Assembly (NCBI GenBank): GCA_021234155.1
Contig: JAJEKV010000045.1
Location: 8,047,105 to 8,111,104, forward strand
DNA from: Isoetes taiwanensis
Lineage: Eukaryota > Streptophyta > Lycopodiopsida > Isoetales > Isoetaceae
DNA: 64,000 nucleotides
Direction: 5' to 3'
The notes beneath the pieces are model-generated. The model ran no database searches and was not told where the DNA came from. It worked only from the letters and a program-made list of their open reading frames with translations. The position numbers were made by a program, and so were the translations under genes. Below, in pieces: positions 1-12,559 of this stretch; the stretch's first letter is position 1; each line of letters opens with the position of its first letter.

Positions 1-2090
1 ACTCAATTATTTAGCATATGTAACAAGAACACATCACTGTTACAGTAAAGTATCATAGCATTGCAAGCTTGGATCTAACAGGCTTGCATTCTTCTTTCTT
101 CTGCTCAATTTATACAAACCAAGCCCTACGACATTGTGTATTCCCAAATCCATGGATTTTTTTAGAGGCCCATGGCTTTGCATATTCCTTTCCAGGAGCC
201 AGATAAGATTTATTGAATGGCCTTCATTTCCTCAGTCTGAGTCCAATAAAGAAATGAGATCCCTTCAACTGTAGAAAAACGGAAGAGAAGCAAATGATCT
301 TTGGTGAGTTTCTAGCAAGTGAACAGAAACCTTGTTTGCTGCAAAGAGCTAAAAACCCGTCTACAAAATAAAGAAGGATCAGTTGTGCTGATGTTGAAGT
401 GCAAGTGGATATGCTAGAATTGAAGAGATTGTTGTATGGAGGGTTAGGCAAGCCTGTTTTAAAAAAAAAGAGTTATATTTGATCTTTTTTTTTCTAAGGT
501 AAGAAATTTTTGTATTGATTAGATTGGAAGAATTACAATATAACGATCCATCATGGATCAGATATAATTTAAGTACAGAAGATCCCATATGAATCTGAAT
601 CATATCTGCAATTATAGTACTCATAAGAATCCCTCAACCTCTTCTTCTATCTAACTGGTACTACAGTATGAACATCTTCTCAGTTAAATAGAATACTACA
701 GGAATCGAATGCCCATTTTCCACAAGCTGCAGATAAATCTTGAATGCTCCAAGAAACCTCTTGCAAAAATAGAAATGAAAAGGAAAGAAAAGAGGAGTAA
801 CCTGAACAATCTCCCGCACTGCTCAGAGAAGCCAACATGCTTCAATCTCTGATCAAAATCAACAGATTTACTACCAAATGTGACAAATAAAAGAGACGTT
901 GCATTGTCGGGATGTGCCAGTCAGCCGACCTACAGTAGGCTAGACACACAACCCAACCGCCAAAACTCTCCCTAATTTTGATTCATGATACTGGTCTTGA
1001 TATGGAAGCATCTTCCTGGACACAATCAGGTCCCTAGCTCGGCAATCTCAAATAATCAGACATTTTGTTGTAAAACTGTAAAAATTGAGACTAAGAATTT
1101 ACTCTGGCTCCTTCCAAGAAATCATCTCTAGATCTTTCCGCTAGAAAGAAAGCGCAAGAGGAGGGGAAAAGCTTCCAGCAAAACAGATCTATAAGAAATA
1201 TTTAAACTGCCAATAAAACTGAAATCTTGAATCATCTTCTCTCAGTAGCCTGCTTCGATTTTGTTCTACCTTATAAGCATATGCGCCATTTTGGTATGTC
1301 TATCCATAAATAAACAAAGAAGAACCTATTCTGTAAGATCCAATAACAAGGATCTTGGGCTACTGGTCAAAACTGTTCTAGATCTTTGCTATATTTATGA
1401 GAATATGCTTATCCAGAATGGAAGCATCAGAATAATTCCATGTTAGTGGAAGAATCGTTTGGGCTGAAGAGACCGCCATGAAGACGCTCCAAAGATCTTC
1501 AATTGGCAGCCAGATAGAAGCAAATATGGATTGTACAGGAAACTAAAACCTCTGCTAGCAACCAGAACAAGATCTTGGACGAATTTGGTGCCACTGCAGT
1601 GCCGAAAGCAAAGAATTGAGGGCATCCCCTTTCTCCGCTGTCGCCCTAGCCGTGAAGGCGCCAAGAAAATTTTCGTATGTTCCCTCTTCTTCTATGGAAT
1701 TTTGTCCATATTCGAAAGTTGAAAAGGAAAGGGATTTATTAATGGCTAATTTTTCATAAACTCATTATTCGTGGTTATTTGGATTTTGCTTAGGAGGATA
1801 AATCGAATGTCTTGAACCTGACTTTTTGTGAACCATTTTAGAATGGGGATAAGTACTTTTTAATGCATATAATCCTCTTTTATAGTTCCTGACACAAAGT
1901 TATAGGGTAACACTGAGGTAACTAGGTACAATGATGCATCTCTCACTTTAGGGACCTTCTTGTGATAGGGTTAGGGAGAATTAGGTCCAATTAGTTTGAA
2001 GGCAAGTAGGCTCACCACACTTGTTGCATGTTTGATCACATGTGAACAAAAGTATAGTAATACGATATGATATCTGAAAGTTATTCGTTT
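1..2090. other. Intergenic, no gene supported
   Basis: Short open frames occur on both strands, but none has a recognisable domain, a good start context or a chain of frames joined by splice sites. The only interpretable item is a short dispersed-repeat copy at 409-470. AT-rich intergenic DNA or introns of an unrecognised gene are both possible. Confidence 0.5.
409..470 (+). repeat. Dispersed repeat R1, copy A
   Basis: It has the block GATATGCTAGAATTG followed by GGTTAGGCAAGCCTG and an A-run. The same order of blocks recurs near 35,537, 41,866, 46,946 and, partly, 47,440. The repeated end and the A-run suggest the terminus of a short mobile element. No target duplication could be defined. 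Confidence 0.45.
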
Positions 2091-2480
2091 TCGACCTTCT
2101 CAGACCTGCATTTTTCGGACCTCAAACCTGCATTTGTCACTCTTGATTGAGAGAGGCCCTCAGACTTGCATTTTCACTCGAAGTTTGCCATTCTCGACTC
2201 GCCCGAGTCGGGGGGAAGAAAAAAATGTATTTTATTATGATTCCAGCCCTCAGATGGGGGGAGGGGAGAGAGAGAGAGAAGTTATCAGAAAAAAAATAGA
2301 TTTTTTTTTTTTTTGCTCTAAGCTATGTTTCTTGACTCGCGAGTCTAGAAAGGCCATCAGACCTGTCTTTTTCGCTCTGAGCGGTCTTTCTCGACTCACG
2401 AGCCGAGAAGTGGACCCTAGACTTATTTTTTTCTTTTCGTTTCAAGTCGATGGCCCTCAGGATTGGTTCTTATTTACTTT
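2090..2480. repeat. Degenerate tandem repeat rich in GACTCG palindromes
   Basis: Units of roughly 70-90 bp recur with the blocks CCTCAGACTTGCATTTTTC and TCTCGACTCGCGAGTCGAGA in varied form (near 2,100, 2,155, 2,330, 2,390 and 2,450). The second block is nearly self-complementary, so each unit can form a small hairpin. The 119-codon frame across it is low in complexity and I do not treat it as a gene. Confidence 0.5.
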
Positions 2481-2794
2481 CTCTTGTCTGTAGCATCCGT
2501 TGACTAGCTCGAGGAGAAGCATTTTTGAAGGATGGAGAAGACGCATTTTGGAGGACATTGAAGAATAGATGCGGCAAGAGGGTGGCAAGATTGGTTGGAT
2601 GGGCCAGAGGGTAGCCCGTGGAGCACCTCCTCATGAGGCTTTCCAACATCTTCATGTTGCTCCAAGAGCTTACACCTACCCGCGAGGGTGCTCCATCTGT
2701 TCTTCCCCTCGATCCGGGTGTCAGGTATGCGAAGAGGGTGTAATAGTTAGTTATGGCGACATGGCGCCATGGTACCTTTGTCCACTGTAAACTA

Positions 2795-3075
2795 CATTGC
2801 AATGCTATTATTTATTAATAAAAATTCATTGAATACTACTGCTTTGTTTGTAGATATTAAATTATTTCATTGGTTTTGTATGTGTTTTTAGTTTCTTGAC
2901 TCGCCATCCGAGAAAAGGAGGCTATTTGTAACCTTTAAGTTTTCTTTTTTCACAAAAAAAAAAGTCTCTTATTCAAACAATAATTGAGCACAAAATAATT
3001 TCCACGTCCTTTTATCTTAAAAATAGGGTTTCGGAAAAAAGTAGGAATTGCATGAGTCTCTCTTTAATGTAATGC
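2795..3075 (+). repeat. Dispersed repeat R3, copy 1 (pair with 51,540-51,827)
   Basis: About 280 bp align closely with 51,540-51,827, sharing ATAAAAATTCATTG, TATTTCATTGGTTTTG, TTTAGTTTCTTGA..CGCCATC and GGAATTGCATGAGTCTC in the same order. The 51.5-kb copy follows a short TCTAT-rich run. It may be the 3' region of a retroelement; no coding part was seen here. Confidence 0.6.
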
Positions 3076-3779
3076 GACTTTGGCTTTATTACTTCAACGC
3101 TATTTGATGCTAGTAAGGCAGAAATTTGAGCTGGCGCTATCTCTCTTGTAGACTCAAATGGCGCAGTTGTGCTATTTGGTGAGAGTGTCCTTGCCTTGGA
3201 GGGGACTTCTTGACAAATCAGAGTCAAAAGTCTAAGTCAATAGGCAAACTTCAAGTCCGCGGCCAAAGTAAAGAGTCAATGGCGGCCAAACAACGCCTCG
3301 AGAATGAAAATGCCTAAATAGTTTTGATGAAACAAGATATGATCTAGATCTATTTTTATGCCCTATAACACCTTTTGATGCATGCTTACCTAAATGATTC
3401 AAGATATCAAAAAATCAAGTTGCATTTGCTAAGAAATACAAAAGCACTAAGCCAACATGCATTCTACTTGCTAAATTATGCAGACACCAATAGACCCTGG
3501 TTTAACACTATGTTCCTTGTAACGAGATCCTGGGCTAATACTATGTTCCTTATTTTTTAGGAAGGTCTCATCAAGTTCAGGAAATCACTTGATCAATCTT
3601 AGATCTTTCAAATGCTTCATGCATTTGATACATTCTGTAGCTTGACTATCTATTTAAAAAAAAAAAATCTAAAATTAGGCATCAATCGCATGTTTCATCA
3701 ACAAAACAAGCTGGTTACATAAGATAAGAGAAGCAAGATAATAAAAAAAATGGGCAGTTTATCGAGGAGGCATGGCCAT

Positions 3780-4022
3780 CATTCGGGGTAATTGGCCTTT
3801 TGATCCTTGGACTGTTTATGTATAGCCTTGTCTTCTTCCTCCTTCATTTGTGGGGTTATATTCTTGTTTTGATTTGTTTTATTTTACTTCATATACTATA
3901 GCGAGGCCTTGCCCCCTAGTTTTGTTGCGAGCTTCGTGCCCATGTTCTTATCGTCTTATAGCTCTTCCTAGTCTTTCTGAATTTTAATATTGTATATATC
4001 TATCTTATATATCTATCTATTT
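3780..4022 (+). repeat. Possible LINE 3' tail ending in TATC microsatellite
   Basis: A T-rich segment containing GGCCTTGCCCCCTAG runs into TTTTAATATTG and then ATATCTATCTATC repeats. The same architecture (T-rich 3' UTR-like part, TTAATATTTC, then a TATC run) occurs at 49,370-49,520. Plant LINEs often end in short simple repeats, so a 5'-truncated LINE tail is a reasonable reading. No open frame supports it. Confidence 0.35.
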
Positions 4023-4099
4023 GCAATTACTGCAAGTTTCAAAAGAGTGAAGCGAGAAACGAGGTGCTTAAATTCAAGCTCCTATTTATCAATCATCCT

Positions 4100-5180
4100 T
4101 ACATCATCATGCAATTAAAGTGTAGTCATGACAATTTTTGAATTTGATAGAGTTGCTATGGCCATGAAGATTGAGCAATTTTGAATCTGCTAAAATGGGG
4201 AGTCTATGTTAGTAATATGCATACAAACTATTCTAAGACAACATATTTGCTAACATTTTTCTAAACAATCTTGGCACAAAAAGGCTTGAGCTCGAATAAG
4301 TCTCAAACTGTGCATCTTTTATTGCTTCCTCTCTATGATCCTATACGATCAAATAGAATCATCAAACCAGCTAAGACCAAAAACTTGAAGACCAAACTAA
4401 ATGGAAGGAACTATGAGTGATATATACACCTCTTGCGTTTATGTCTGCAATATGCATGCCACAATCACATTTCTGGTTTTCGTACAACCTATAATCAATA
4501 AGCCAATTTCCTAAATCTTGAAACAATATAGTAAGGAGCAAGCAAGTCTTATCATGTCCACAAATTATAAATGAGCCACAATGGGCTAAATAAAACAAAC
4601 CCTCAAATAGTAGGGTCTTTAACAACGTAATAAGTACATTAGCCTAAGCTTTGGATGCTTGAAATAAAGATGAACTCCACCATGGACCCTTTCCTTTCAT
4701 TCGGACAATTCTATTATCAGCACAATTTGGAATGTCATAGTTAGCCAACGTATGTGTAATCAGCTTTTCTATCCATGTTGCAGAAGAAAAGTACGTTGAA
4801 TTTGTATCCTTTAAAAATAGGCAGGAGTTTCGATATGATTAGCAGTGTTGGGCAAAGTCCGAAGAACATTATAAACCAACCGGTTGAAATTGAAAATTTT
4901 CGGGCGAAGTTAGTAAATTGTCGAAATTTTTCTGGCAAATTTTCTTATGGTGGATAGAATGCTTTATATAACACCCCCCACCCCTGTGCCGTTGATATTT
5001 GGCCCTCATGCTTAGATGTTTAGATTGGAGGGGTTAGGATTGTGCCACATAGGAGGGGGTTGTATGAAGCAGCCGTCCCCTTAGGTCTCTATTAACACAA
5101 TGGAAAGTTTTGGCGCTCAAACACAACATATCCTACGGACCAAAAAATTATGCGTTGATCACTTTGACAGGACGCCTTAA
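4100..5180. other. Intergenic, nothing assigned
   Basis: No protein domain or RNA gene is recognised. A C-rich and a G-rich block (ACACCCCCCACCCC near 4,970; GGAGGGGGTTGT near 5,055) are partly complementary and could be short element ends. Confidence 0.4.
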
Positions 5181-5181
5181 G

Positions 5182-5383
5182 GAAAGCATGCGATCATCTT
5201 ATTTATCAACCACGGTCATGTTTGAACAAAAAAAAATACACGAGCTTTTTGGGGACTTAACCAATTTTTTCGTGAGTGTCATGTTAAAGCCACATCGAAG
5301 GAAAAAATACGCGGAGCTTTTTTTATTTCATGCTGGTTCAAACATGACCATGGTTGTTAAATAAGACGATCGGAAAGCATGTA
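5182..5383. repeat. Imperfect inverted repeat, arms about 43 bp
   Basis: The left arm (5,185-5,227) reads CATGCGATCATCTTATTTAT.. to CATGTTTGAAC. The right arm (5,336-5,380) is its imperfect reverse complement, from GTTCAAACATGACCATGG to GGAAAGCATG. The spacer of about 107 bp holds two direct copies of AAAAAATACxCGxAGCTTTTT. This fits a foldback/MITE-like element. The 84-codon frame inside is probably non-coding. Confidence 0.5.
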
Positions 5384-7016
5384 GCAGAATTAATTATATT
5401 TCTCTAAAATTCTTTTTAAAACACTTTGCCGAATCCAGTGATAAGTGATATAATGCCTGGAGCCAATGGTCCGGCCAACTTCCTTAAATACATCAGGTAA
5501 CTTTATATATTGAAGACTGTCATTTCATTTAGCAGCCTCTACACAGATGTCTTATTTCTGGAGCCACTCTGTACAGCGCGTTCCATCTTGCAACTAATCC
5601 ACAATGTTGCACGAATTTAAAGGCGAGGAATAGGTTGTATAGTTTTATGATCTTGGTTCTTAACAAATATGTATTTGCAGGAGATGATGGGCAGTTGTGC
5701 GTCTCGTTTGTATGCCACAATTTTCTGAAATAGGAAAATTATTCTAGTTGTGCAGCACTACATTACTTAGTACCTTACTCGCCATCTTCTTTAACTTGCA
5801 GGTTAAGAATCTTGATTGAACTGTTAATTTTCTGATAATGATTGAAAGGCATGGTTGCAATCAGTAGCTTTACGCATGTAGCATCCAATTTGTTCTCTGA
5901 TAAACGTCAACCATTATCAGCAATGTAAGATATTTTAGATGTCTAAACTACCAAGGGGACATTTACACCTTGGTTCACTTTGTAGCAGCGGCATCTTTAT
6001 GTGATGGTACTCTATATATAATTCACTTGTATTAAAATTGCAAAATAAGACATAATGGTGATGAATTTTATATCAGATTACAGAAAAGGCGCAAATAAGT
6101 TTTTTGCTCTACTCCATTTATTCTGAAGCTTCACCTCAGCAGGATTGAAGCATACCAAAAGTAAACAATGACATTGCATTATATACCAAAGTCCGTCAAA
6201 TATTACCTGAAAGCGTCGTTGAATGTTACATGAGGGGTGAAGAAAAGAGATATTTGGCCTAGAAAAGCACGCCATGTGTTTTCGGGTTTTGCTTAGTAGC
6301 CCATGGACTTCTGCTGGCGTGATTTTCCTAACTCTAGCAAATGAAAGTTGATTTGAAAGTGTTGTGACAATAAATCTTAGATGAAAGTTGATTTTGGTTG
6401 TGAGGTATCGTTATTGTTATGCTCATAGCATTGCTGCTCAAGAACTATAGTAAATGTTTGTCTAAATAATTAAGATCAGTCCCCTGCTTAATGCACATAA
6501 ACAATTACACATCAACCCAACAGTAGAAAGTACAAGTAACGAAATCAAAATCCAATTAAGGAAATAAATACATATTTATTATCCAAATATAGTCGCTAAA
6601 GGCACAATGGATAACAGCATCCTCTCATGAGAAGAATCCTCAAAAACGGGGAGTAGAGAACTCAACAAGTGTTTTGCAGTTGAATATAAGGAAGGCTGAC
6701 TAGAATAAAACCAGGAAACTCTTGATGTAGCATGCAATCTCTGTTTTCTTCCTCCAAACTAGTTTTGTCCTCATTCGTAGATACTGAATCTCAAATCAAA
6801 AACTGATTTACTCCAATTTCTGAGACAGGTACGAACTCCAAAATGATTGTAATTCACAAAATACTGTCAGTATGCCCTCCTTTTTTTCCAGGTAAGTTTT
6901 GATAATTCTACAGCCTAACCTTAAACCAATGGAAACCATTTGATGACTTCCTGATCCGAACATCAATTTCTTTATAGTATAAATGGCACTATACCATCAT
7001 GAGGAATGATCCTAAT
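5384..7016. other. Intergenic, 3' side of the RING-CH gene
   Basis: No gene is supported. The last few hundred bases lie downstream of the stop codon of the minus-strand RING-CH gene and may include its 3' UTR. Confidence 0.4.
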
Positions 7017-8988
7017 TTACAGAAACCCTAAGGACTTCAGGTGTTGAGCATGTTCCTGAGGAAGTGAGGACAATGCACCGTCAGCAATTTCTCCATCTAG
7101 ATCCTCCACTACATATTCCTGCATTGATGAGGGGAAACGTAAGCCAAAACAAACTTGCATTGCCTTCTTCAAATCAGACAACAAATAAAGGCATTCGAAC
7201 AGTCTTGCATGCTCGACAAGACAATGAAGCAAGATTATTGCTCTCTTACCTTTGTCAGCATTCTTTTCGCTAAAATGTGATAATGGCGTTGCCATATCCT
7301 CTGGGAAACCATTGTAGAGACAAGAACACTGTAAAATATGCCCACCACAGCAAAAAGAAGTAAAGCAACTAAGCCCACAATTAAAATGATAGGCGCACTG
7401 GCTTCACCGGCTCCTCCTATACAAGTGCCAAATTCACCTGCAGCCCCTGTACAGCATTCCACACAGGCAGAACAGTCTGTCCACATACACAAAGTCCCAG
7501 GCAAATGGCAATCTGCACAAATCCTGGAACCAAATTTAGTTACAACGAATTCACCTATACCGGTGATCCCTAAACAGGCAACTGAAACAGTGTAACTGAG
7601 TGTTAATCATACCCAGAATGACAACAACATAGACAAACTTCACGACAAGGCTGAGCAAGGTCATTCCGCACTCGTTGATCATAGATAGTCAAGAAGCATC
7701 CTGACAGACCAAGAAGAGAAAAGAAGAGAAAGGCACCTGGATAAATCAATTACAATCAGCCACCAGCACTGTCTACACATACCAAAATATTTATACTCTG
7801 GAAAATCATTGCATAATCCACCTTGCATAAATCATCACTTCATTTCCCTAGAGTTGGCTATGGAAATTGGATAAAGCTATGCATACCACAAATATAGTAG
7901 AATTTATACAGGCTGTGCAATCCCGATGCCTGATGCAACCAGTTGCCTTCATAACGATCAACCAAAAAAACGCCATAAGCTAATGTAGAAGTCACCTGCA
8001 CAAGTTGTCAAATTAAGTAATAAACAGACCCTTTTTGAATAAACTAAATTTCATAGTTGTAATTCACTGTACAATGCAAAAGATAATATGTGAAAGCCTC
8101 TGTTTCTAAGAAGTTTACCAATTGAATCACTAGAAATACGCAAAGTACATCTCTGGTTACAAAAAATCGAAATTTCAATGTTCTCCATTTTCGATCTGCA
8201 GGTGCCTGGACCCTGAGATGATATGGGGCCTTGCAAGTTGTGCAGTGTGCAAATGCAAATCCTTCCTGGACACCAAAAATTCAAATTGGCATTTTAATCT
8301 TAAATGTCTCAAAGTATCTTCAATCTTTCTTTGTTCCTGCATCAAACAAACAACATTTTTAAGTAGAAAAATTAAAAGATACCACCTTCACAGCTCGCCA
8401 ATGATCTAAGCATGCCCGATGGACGTACTTTGATGATCCCTTGCACTTGCATGGAGCAATAAAATCCCTGCCTGCAGAAACTACTTGTCAGCATAATATT
8501 TACAGACTAGCGAGAATAGACATACAATGTTGAATACTAACAAAGAAAAAATTTGCAATTGTGGACAAGTAGCTGGCCTAAAATCTTCTGTTCATGCCGT
8601 TCCCAGCATGAACTATCTGATAGAATCTAGACAGCTGAGTATACAAAGAATTATGCAGTTTCTAGCCGTAATATCTAGCCTCCAAAGTTTTAAGACTTGG
8701 TTAACCCCTTCTTTGACAGAAGTAGATATGGAATTGCAAGAAAGGGAGAAAGAAACAAGTGCACCCTCAGCTAAGAACCCAATAAGACTAACCGTCCGTT
8801 TCGAGGCAGATACGGCATTGAGGTTGATCCCCAGGGCCAGCTTCAAGATCAGCACTATTTCTGTCCATCTGGAGCAAAAGGGGCAAGCTGTCTTGGCCAG
8901 AGCTGGAGGAAGGGCCGGAACTGCTTCTGGCGCTGAGAGAAGAACGCCGGACATCATCTTGATCAGCTTGCTCCACAATCTCGCCCAT
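7017..8988 (-). CDS. RING-CH (MARCH-type) membrane E3 ubiquitin-protein ligase
   Basis: Seven exons read in one frame: 8988-8793, 8471-8386, 8265-8119, 7995-7887, 7736-7613, 7523-7250, 7118-7017. Every intron starts GT and ends AG. The product is 345 residues. A Ser-rich N-terminus precedes a C4HC3 RING-CH domain: C58, C61 (CRIC), C73, C75, H83, C86, C102, C105, with the family-typical GRDFIAPCKCKGSSKYVHRA stretch. Three hydrophobic segments follow (about 129-155, 181-198, 263-289). A Cys-rich segment (210-255, WTDCSACVECC) lies between the second and third, and the conserved tail YVVEDLDG sits near 314-321. Such proteins sit in membranes and pass ubiquitin from an E2 to substrates. The ATG at 8988 is the first in frame and gives the usual family length. 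This is the only gene here with all splice sites and key residues intact. The exact orthologue is not assigned. Confidence 0.93.
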
Positions 8989-9261
8989 CTTCCCGATCTC
9001 AAGAACCAGAGGCTTTCAGCAGCAGACTGAGAAGGCAGACCCTGGAATTACCGGATGCAGCAGGTCGAACTGTATTCGCACCGCTCACTGTAGGTGGCGG
9101 TATTTGAAGGCTAAAAGCATGAAAAATTTTCAATGGTTATTTTCTCCCTTTTGGAAGTCGATATATGATAACGAAACTTTATGCACTTAGGACTTTTCTT
9201 CTTACACCACGTGATGCATAACATGTACATGAACTTTTGTACATTAATAACATTGCCTGGT

Positions 9262-9352
9262 CTTTGAGATGTTTTCCAACTCCACTACCCGCCTGCAGTG
9301 GAGTTGGGAAACATGGGCGACTCCACTAACAGCCTATAATGGAGTTGGGAAA
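9262..9352. repeat. Palindromic hairpin array (CCAACTCCACT / AGTGGAGTTGG)
   Basis: CCAACTCCACT at about 9,276 is followed after ten bases by AGTGGAGTTGGGAAA. About 20 bases on, ACTCCACT recurs and is followed by ATGGAGTTGGGAAAT. Two inverted units therefore lie in tandem just upstream of the RING-CH gene's 5' end. It may be a MITE end or a cruciform-prone repeat. Confidence 0.55.
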
Positions 9353-10300
9353 TACCTGCTCATATTTAAAAGTCGTAAAAAGTAGAAGTATATAGAAGAT
9401 TTCAATGTTATTTCAATGATATTGCATGATTCTAACTGGTAGGTTTTCTTCGACGTGCAATTATTATAATGCAGCTACAGTTAAAGGATTCAAAGATCCT
9501 GATTCAAAGATCCTGCTCTTACAGAGGATCCATACAACTTCAAAACCTATCAGGAAGCCAATACAAAATAACTAGGACTTCCGTGATTTGTTCATACACA
9601 ATTATCTTAATTAATTATCCCTATTCTATTCTTCCCTAGGCGCCACTTGGCCTAAATTGATTGGCTTGGTAGTAATTAGAAAAATCATGTCTAACCTAGT
9701 ATGGTTCCAAACCCTAATCGACTTAACCATCATTCATTTATTTTGGGGTTATATCTTAATTTTGGGACAAATTTTAGATAGAAGTTTTTTGTAGGTTAAA
9801 GCATTTCACGTATCTTATTCCATTTTGCAATTAAATACAGAATTACAGATAGAATTATGTGTAGCACAGGACTATTTCTAAGGCACCAGGAGGACTCCAA
9901 AGGCAAAGGTCCCGCGACGTCAAGAGCCAAGACCAAGCCAACTTAGCAGAAGAAGAGACAAAGAGAGTCCATGGTGTGAGGATGCCACATCCTTGGAGCG
10001 TGAGTCCTCCGCGGCACGAATCATAGCATTCATGACTCAACCTCCAAATGTTATGGAAGATACCCTCTAATGTCAGCCGAGATTTTGGGAGTAGGTAATC
10101 GATATTTTTGGACGGCAGTTTTTGCCAATTTAGGCCCTATGCCATTGTATTATATATTCAGGATTTATCTGTTTGATCCAAGAGTCCTCATAGAGGGATG
10201 TCTTATAGATGGTCCCGGACCCAGACCATAAACACTGTCGCCACTGTCGGATCTTAGTTTTTTCTTTTTATCTCCAAGATGTCTCTTCCTGCATTCACCT
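9353..10300. other. Intergenic, upstream edge of gypsy remnant
   Basis: No gene is supported. A 14-bp direct repeat GATTCAAAGATCCT occurs twice near 9,490-9,515. If the neighbouring gypsy element ever had a 5' LTR and primer binding site here, I cannot recognise them. Confidence 0.35.
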
Positions 10301-11479
10301 AAGAGAAGCTTCTCTGCCAAACTGATGCTTGTGTGGACGGGCATCAATGCAGGGAAGCTGTTCATAATCCTTATTTGGGAAACTATGATATTAAAGGTCG
10401 CCCACACTCGCGCCCCATTCGGCACCTCCCACACCACGAGTCTCTTCGCATCCTACACCAACACACTGTCGCAACTACGCTCAACCACATTCGCCTCATC
10501 AAACTCCTACTCCATGGAACCTTCAAACTTTAGATAGTACTTACATTCATACTCCATTTGTGCAGTCACCATTCCCTTCACAACCCCCTTTGCCACATCA
10601 CAGTATCGAGTACTCTCAGGTTTCTTTTGGACCAACTTATGTCAATGAGTTTCAATCCTCTCCATCTCTTCAACTACCCATCAATGTTTACAATGTCGGT
10701 GATCCAAAAATCCAAGACTTTTGCTTTTCATGGCTACCTGGCTTCAATACCATTCAACAACCATTAGCAACTGAACCTGAACCATCTTTTTATCAAGCAC
10801 CACTTCCTAGTCGAGCACCATTAATCCAAGCTCAGTATATTTTGGGCAATCCAGCTCTCACTTCGGTCTCTGCTAGTAGTCTAAATTTGAAACTCCTTAT
10901 ATCCCATTTTTGGCAATGCTAAAGGCAAGTTCATCATTGACCAAAGTGGCTCAGGCACATATGGAAGAATATGAGGCTCTCACTGTTCTTAATGGCCAGT
11001 CTCAGTTCCAGATCAAGTTTCATATTTTCTCCACCGCGTTGCGTGGTGCACCACACTAATGGCTCATGGAAAATAAAAGCAATTAGAAACAAAGTTGGCA
11101 CAACATTGAAGTGCTCACGATGTTCCTCTGCAGATGACCAACAACTTCTAAAACAACTCAACGATCTGCAACAGCAGACCACGGAGACTGCGAGTGACTT
11201 TGCTGACTCGTTTGCTTATTCTTGTTAGCAAACTAAAGGAGTATCCCATGCAGAGCTAGGTCCTTGTCTGGTCCCTACAAAGTTTGCCTCCTATTTGTCT
11301 CATGACAGAATATTTGCAATCCACGTCTCTAGATCTGGCTATCAAATTGGTAAATCACTCGATCATTGTGTCCTCCGTAGAGTTCCTCTTGCTGATCTTC
11401 CTTTCATGACACCAGTCATGGTTCCACAGAACTGTGCAAATTCAGCAGTCCAATCCATCCCAATGCAATCAAATCTGGC

Positions 11480-11610
11480 GCTATATTTGTAAGTATCAAG
11501 GCCATCTTGCAAATGAGTGCAACTTCTCTAATACTCCTTATTGCAAGCGTTGAAATATGTGCAATCATACTATGGAAGAATGCACGAGTGCTAATCCCAC
11601 GCCCTTCTGC
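11480..11610 (+). pseudogene. gag zinc-knuckle region of the gypsy remnant
   Basis: The frame reads ICKYQGHLANEC and, after a short gap with an in-frame TGA, MCNHTMEEC. These resemble two nucleocapsid CCHC knuckles with some ligands lost (the first lacks its second Cys in normal position). In gypsy elements this part of Gag binds the RNA genome. Its position 1 kb before the protease agrees with the usual order. Confidence 0.5.
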
Positions 11611-12559
11611 CAGAAGCTTGTATTTCAAGTATAAACCACGAATCTGCAATATCAGCCATCTCAGCAACCTCACACTCAACGAGGATAGTCTTTATGCCTA
11701 CCTTTTGATCTTGCCAAAGCTCAGTGTTATCATTGCCGATAATGGGGGCACACCACCACTAGGTGCCCTCAGCTTCTCCAAGTTCAACTTCAGCTTTCTG
11801 GAACCAACCAGACCACTTCGGTCCGACTCATGACCTATCAACTTTGGGTGCTAATGGTAAACAAGGCTCATGGCCTATGCTACATAAACCTCCATGTGCT
11901 TCTCAGCAATAACAACAGCCGCAATAAGCCTCCTCCACAAGTATTGATCAACAACCTCAGCAAGAGATCTATCAAGCCTTGAATTCTTCTGTTTCTGTTC
12001 AATAGTCCAATTGGGTTGGCCTTATGTCATGCTAAACTCATGGCACTTGAACATATGCTCTCACCCCTCAGGACATGCAATTTGCCTTTGAAGTTGCTAT
12101 TGTTTCCCAAGACCCTTCTATCAAATCAGTTCATTTTGCTCCAAATCTTGAAAAAAAGATGCCTCATGTCATGCCTAAAGTTTGCCATAGCATCCTTAAA
12201 CTCATGCAAGCTGTTGAAGGTCGCATGCTTGAAAATATTCATGCTACTACCTGAACTCAACAGCGAGGGGCCGACCCATCCCCATCCATGCCAACTTCAC
12301 GCATTCAGACATATCTAAACATAGCAGCTGAAGTTGAGCTCCTACATGAAGTTTCAGATTCCTTATCCAAGGAACCTGTGCCTATGGATCCTACTAATCC
12401 CTTGGCATATGTCCCACTGGAGTTACAAGAAGAACTTACCAAAATCAAGATCCCTCTTAGTTTGACTACCATCTTGAAACATTCTCTTGCTCTTCATGAA
12501 CAATTACCCTTACTAGTTGTTCTTGTTGGTGCTACTGCCACATTTATGCCCACTGTTCA

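Noticed and set aside
1443-1664. 73-codon minus-strand frame as a gene
   Set aside because: It starts with TTG and not ATG; no domain and no clear splice partners.
5110-5364. 84-codon plus-strand frame
   Set aside because: It spans an inverted repeat with internal direct repeats; no domain.
8527-9030. 167-codon plus-strand frame and 129-codon minus-strand frame
   Set aside because: They overlap exon 1 of the RING-CH gene in wrong frames; the spliced minus-strand model explains the region.
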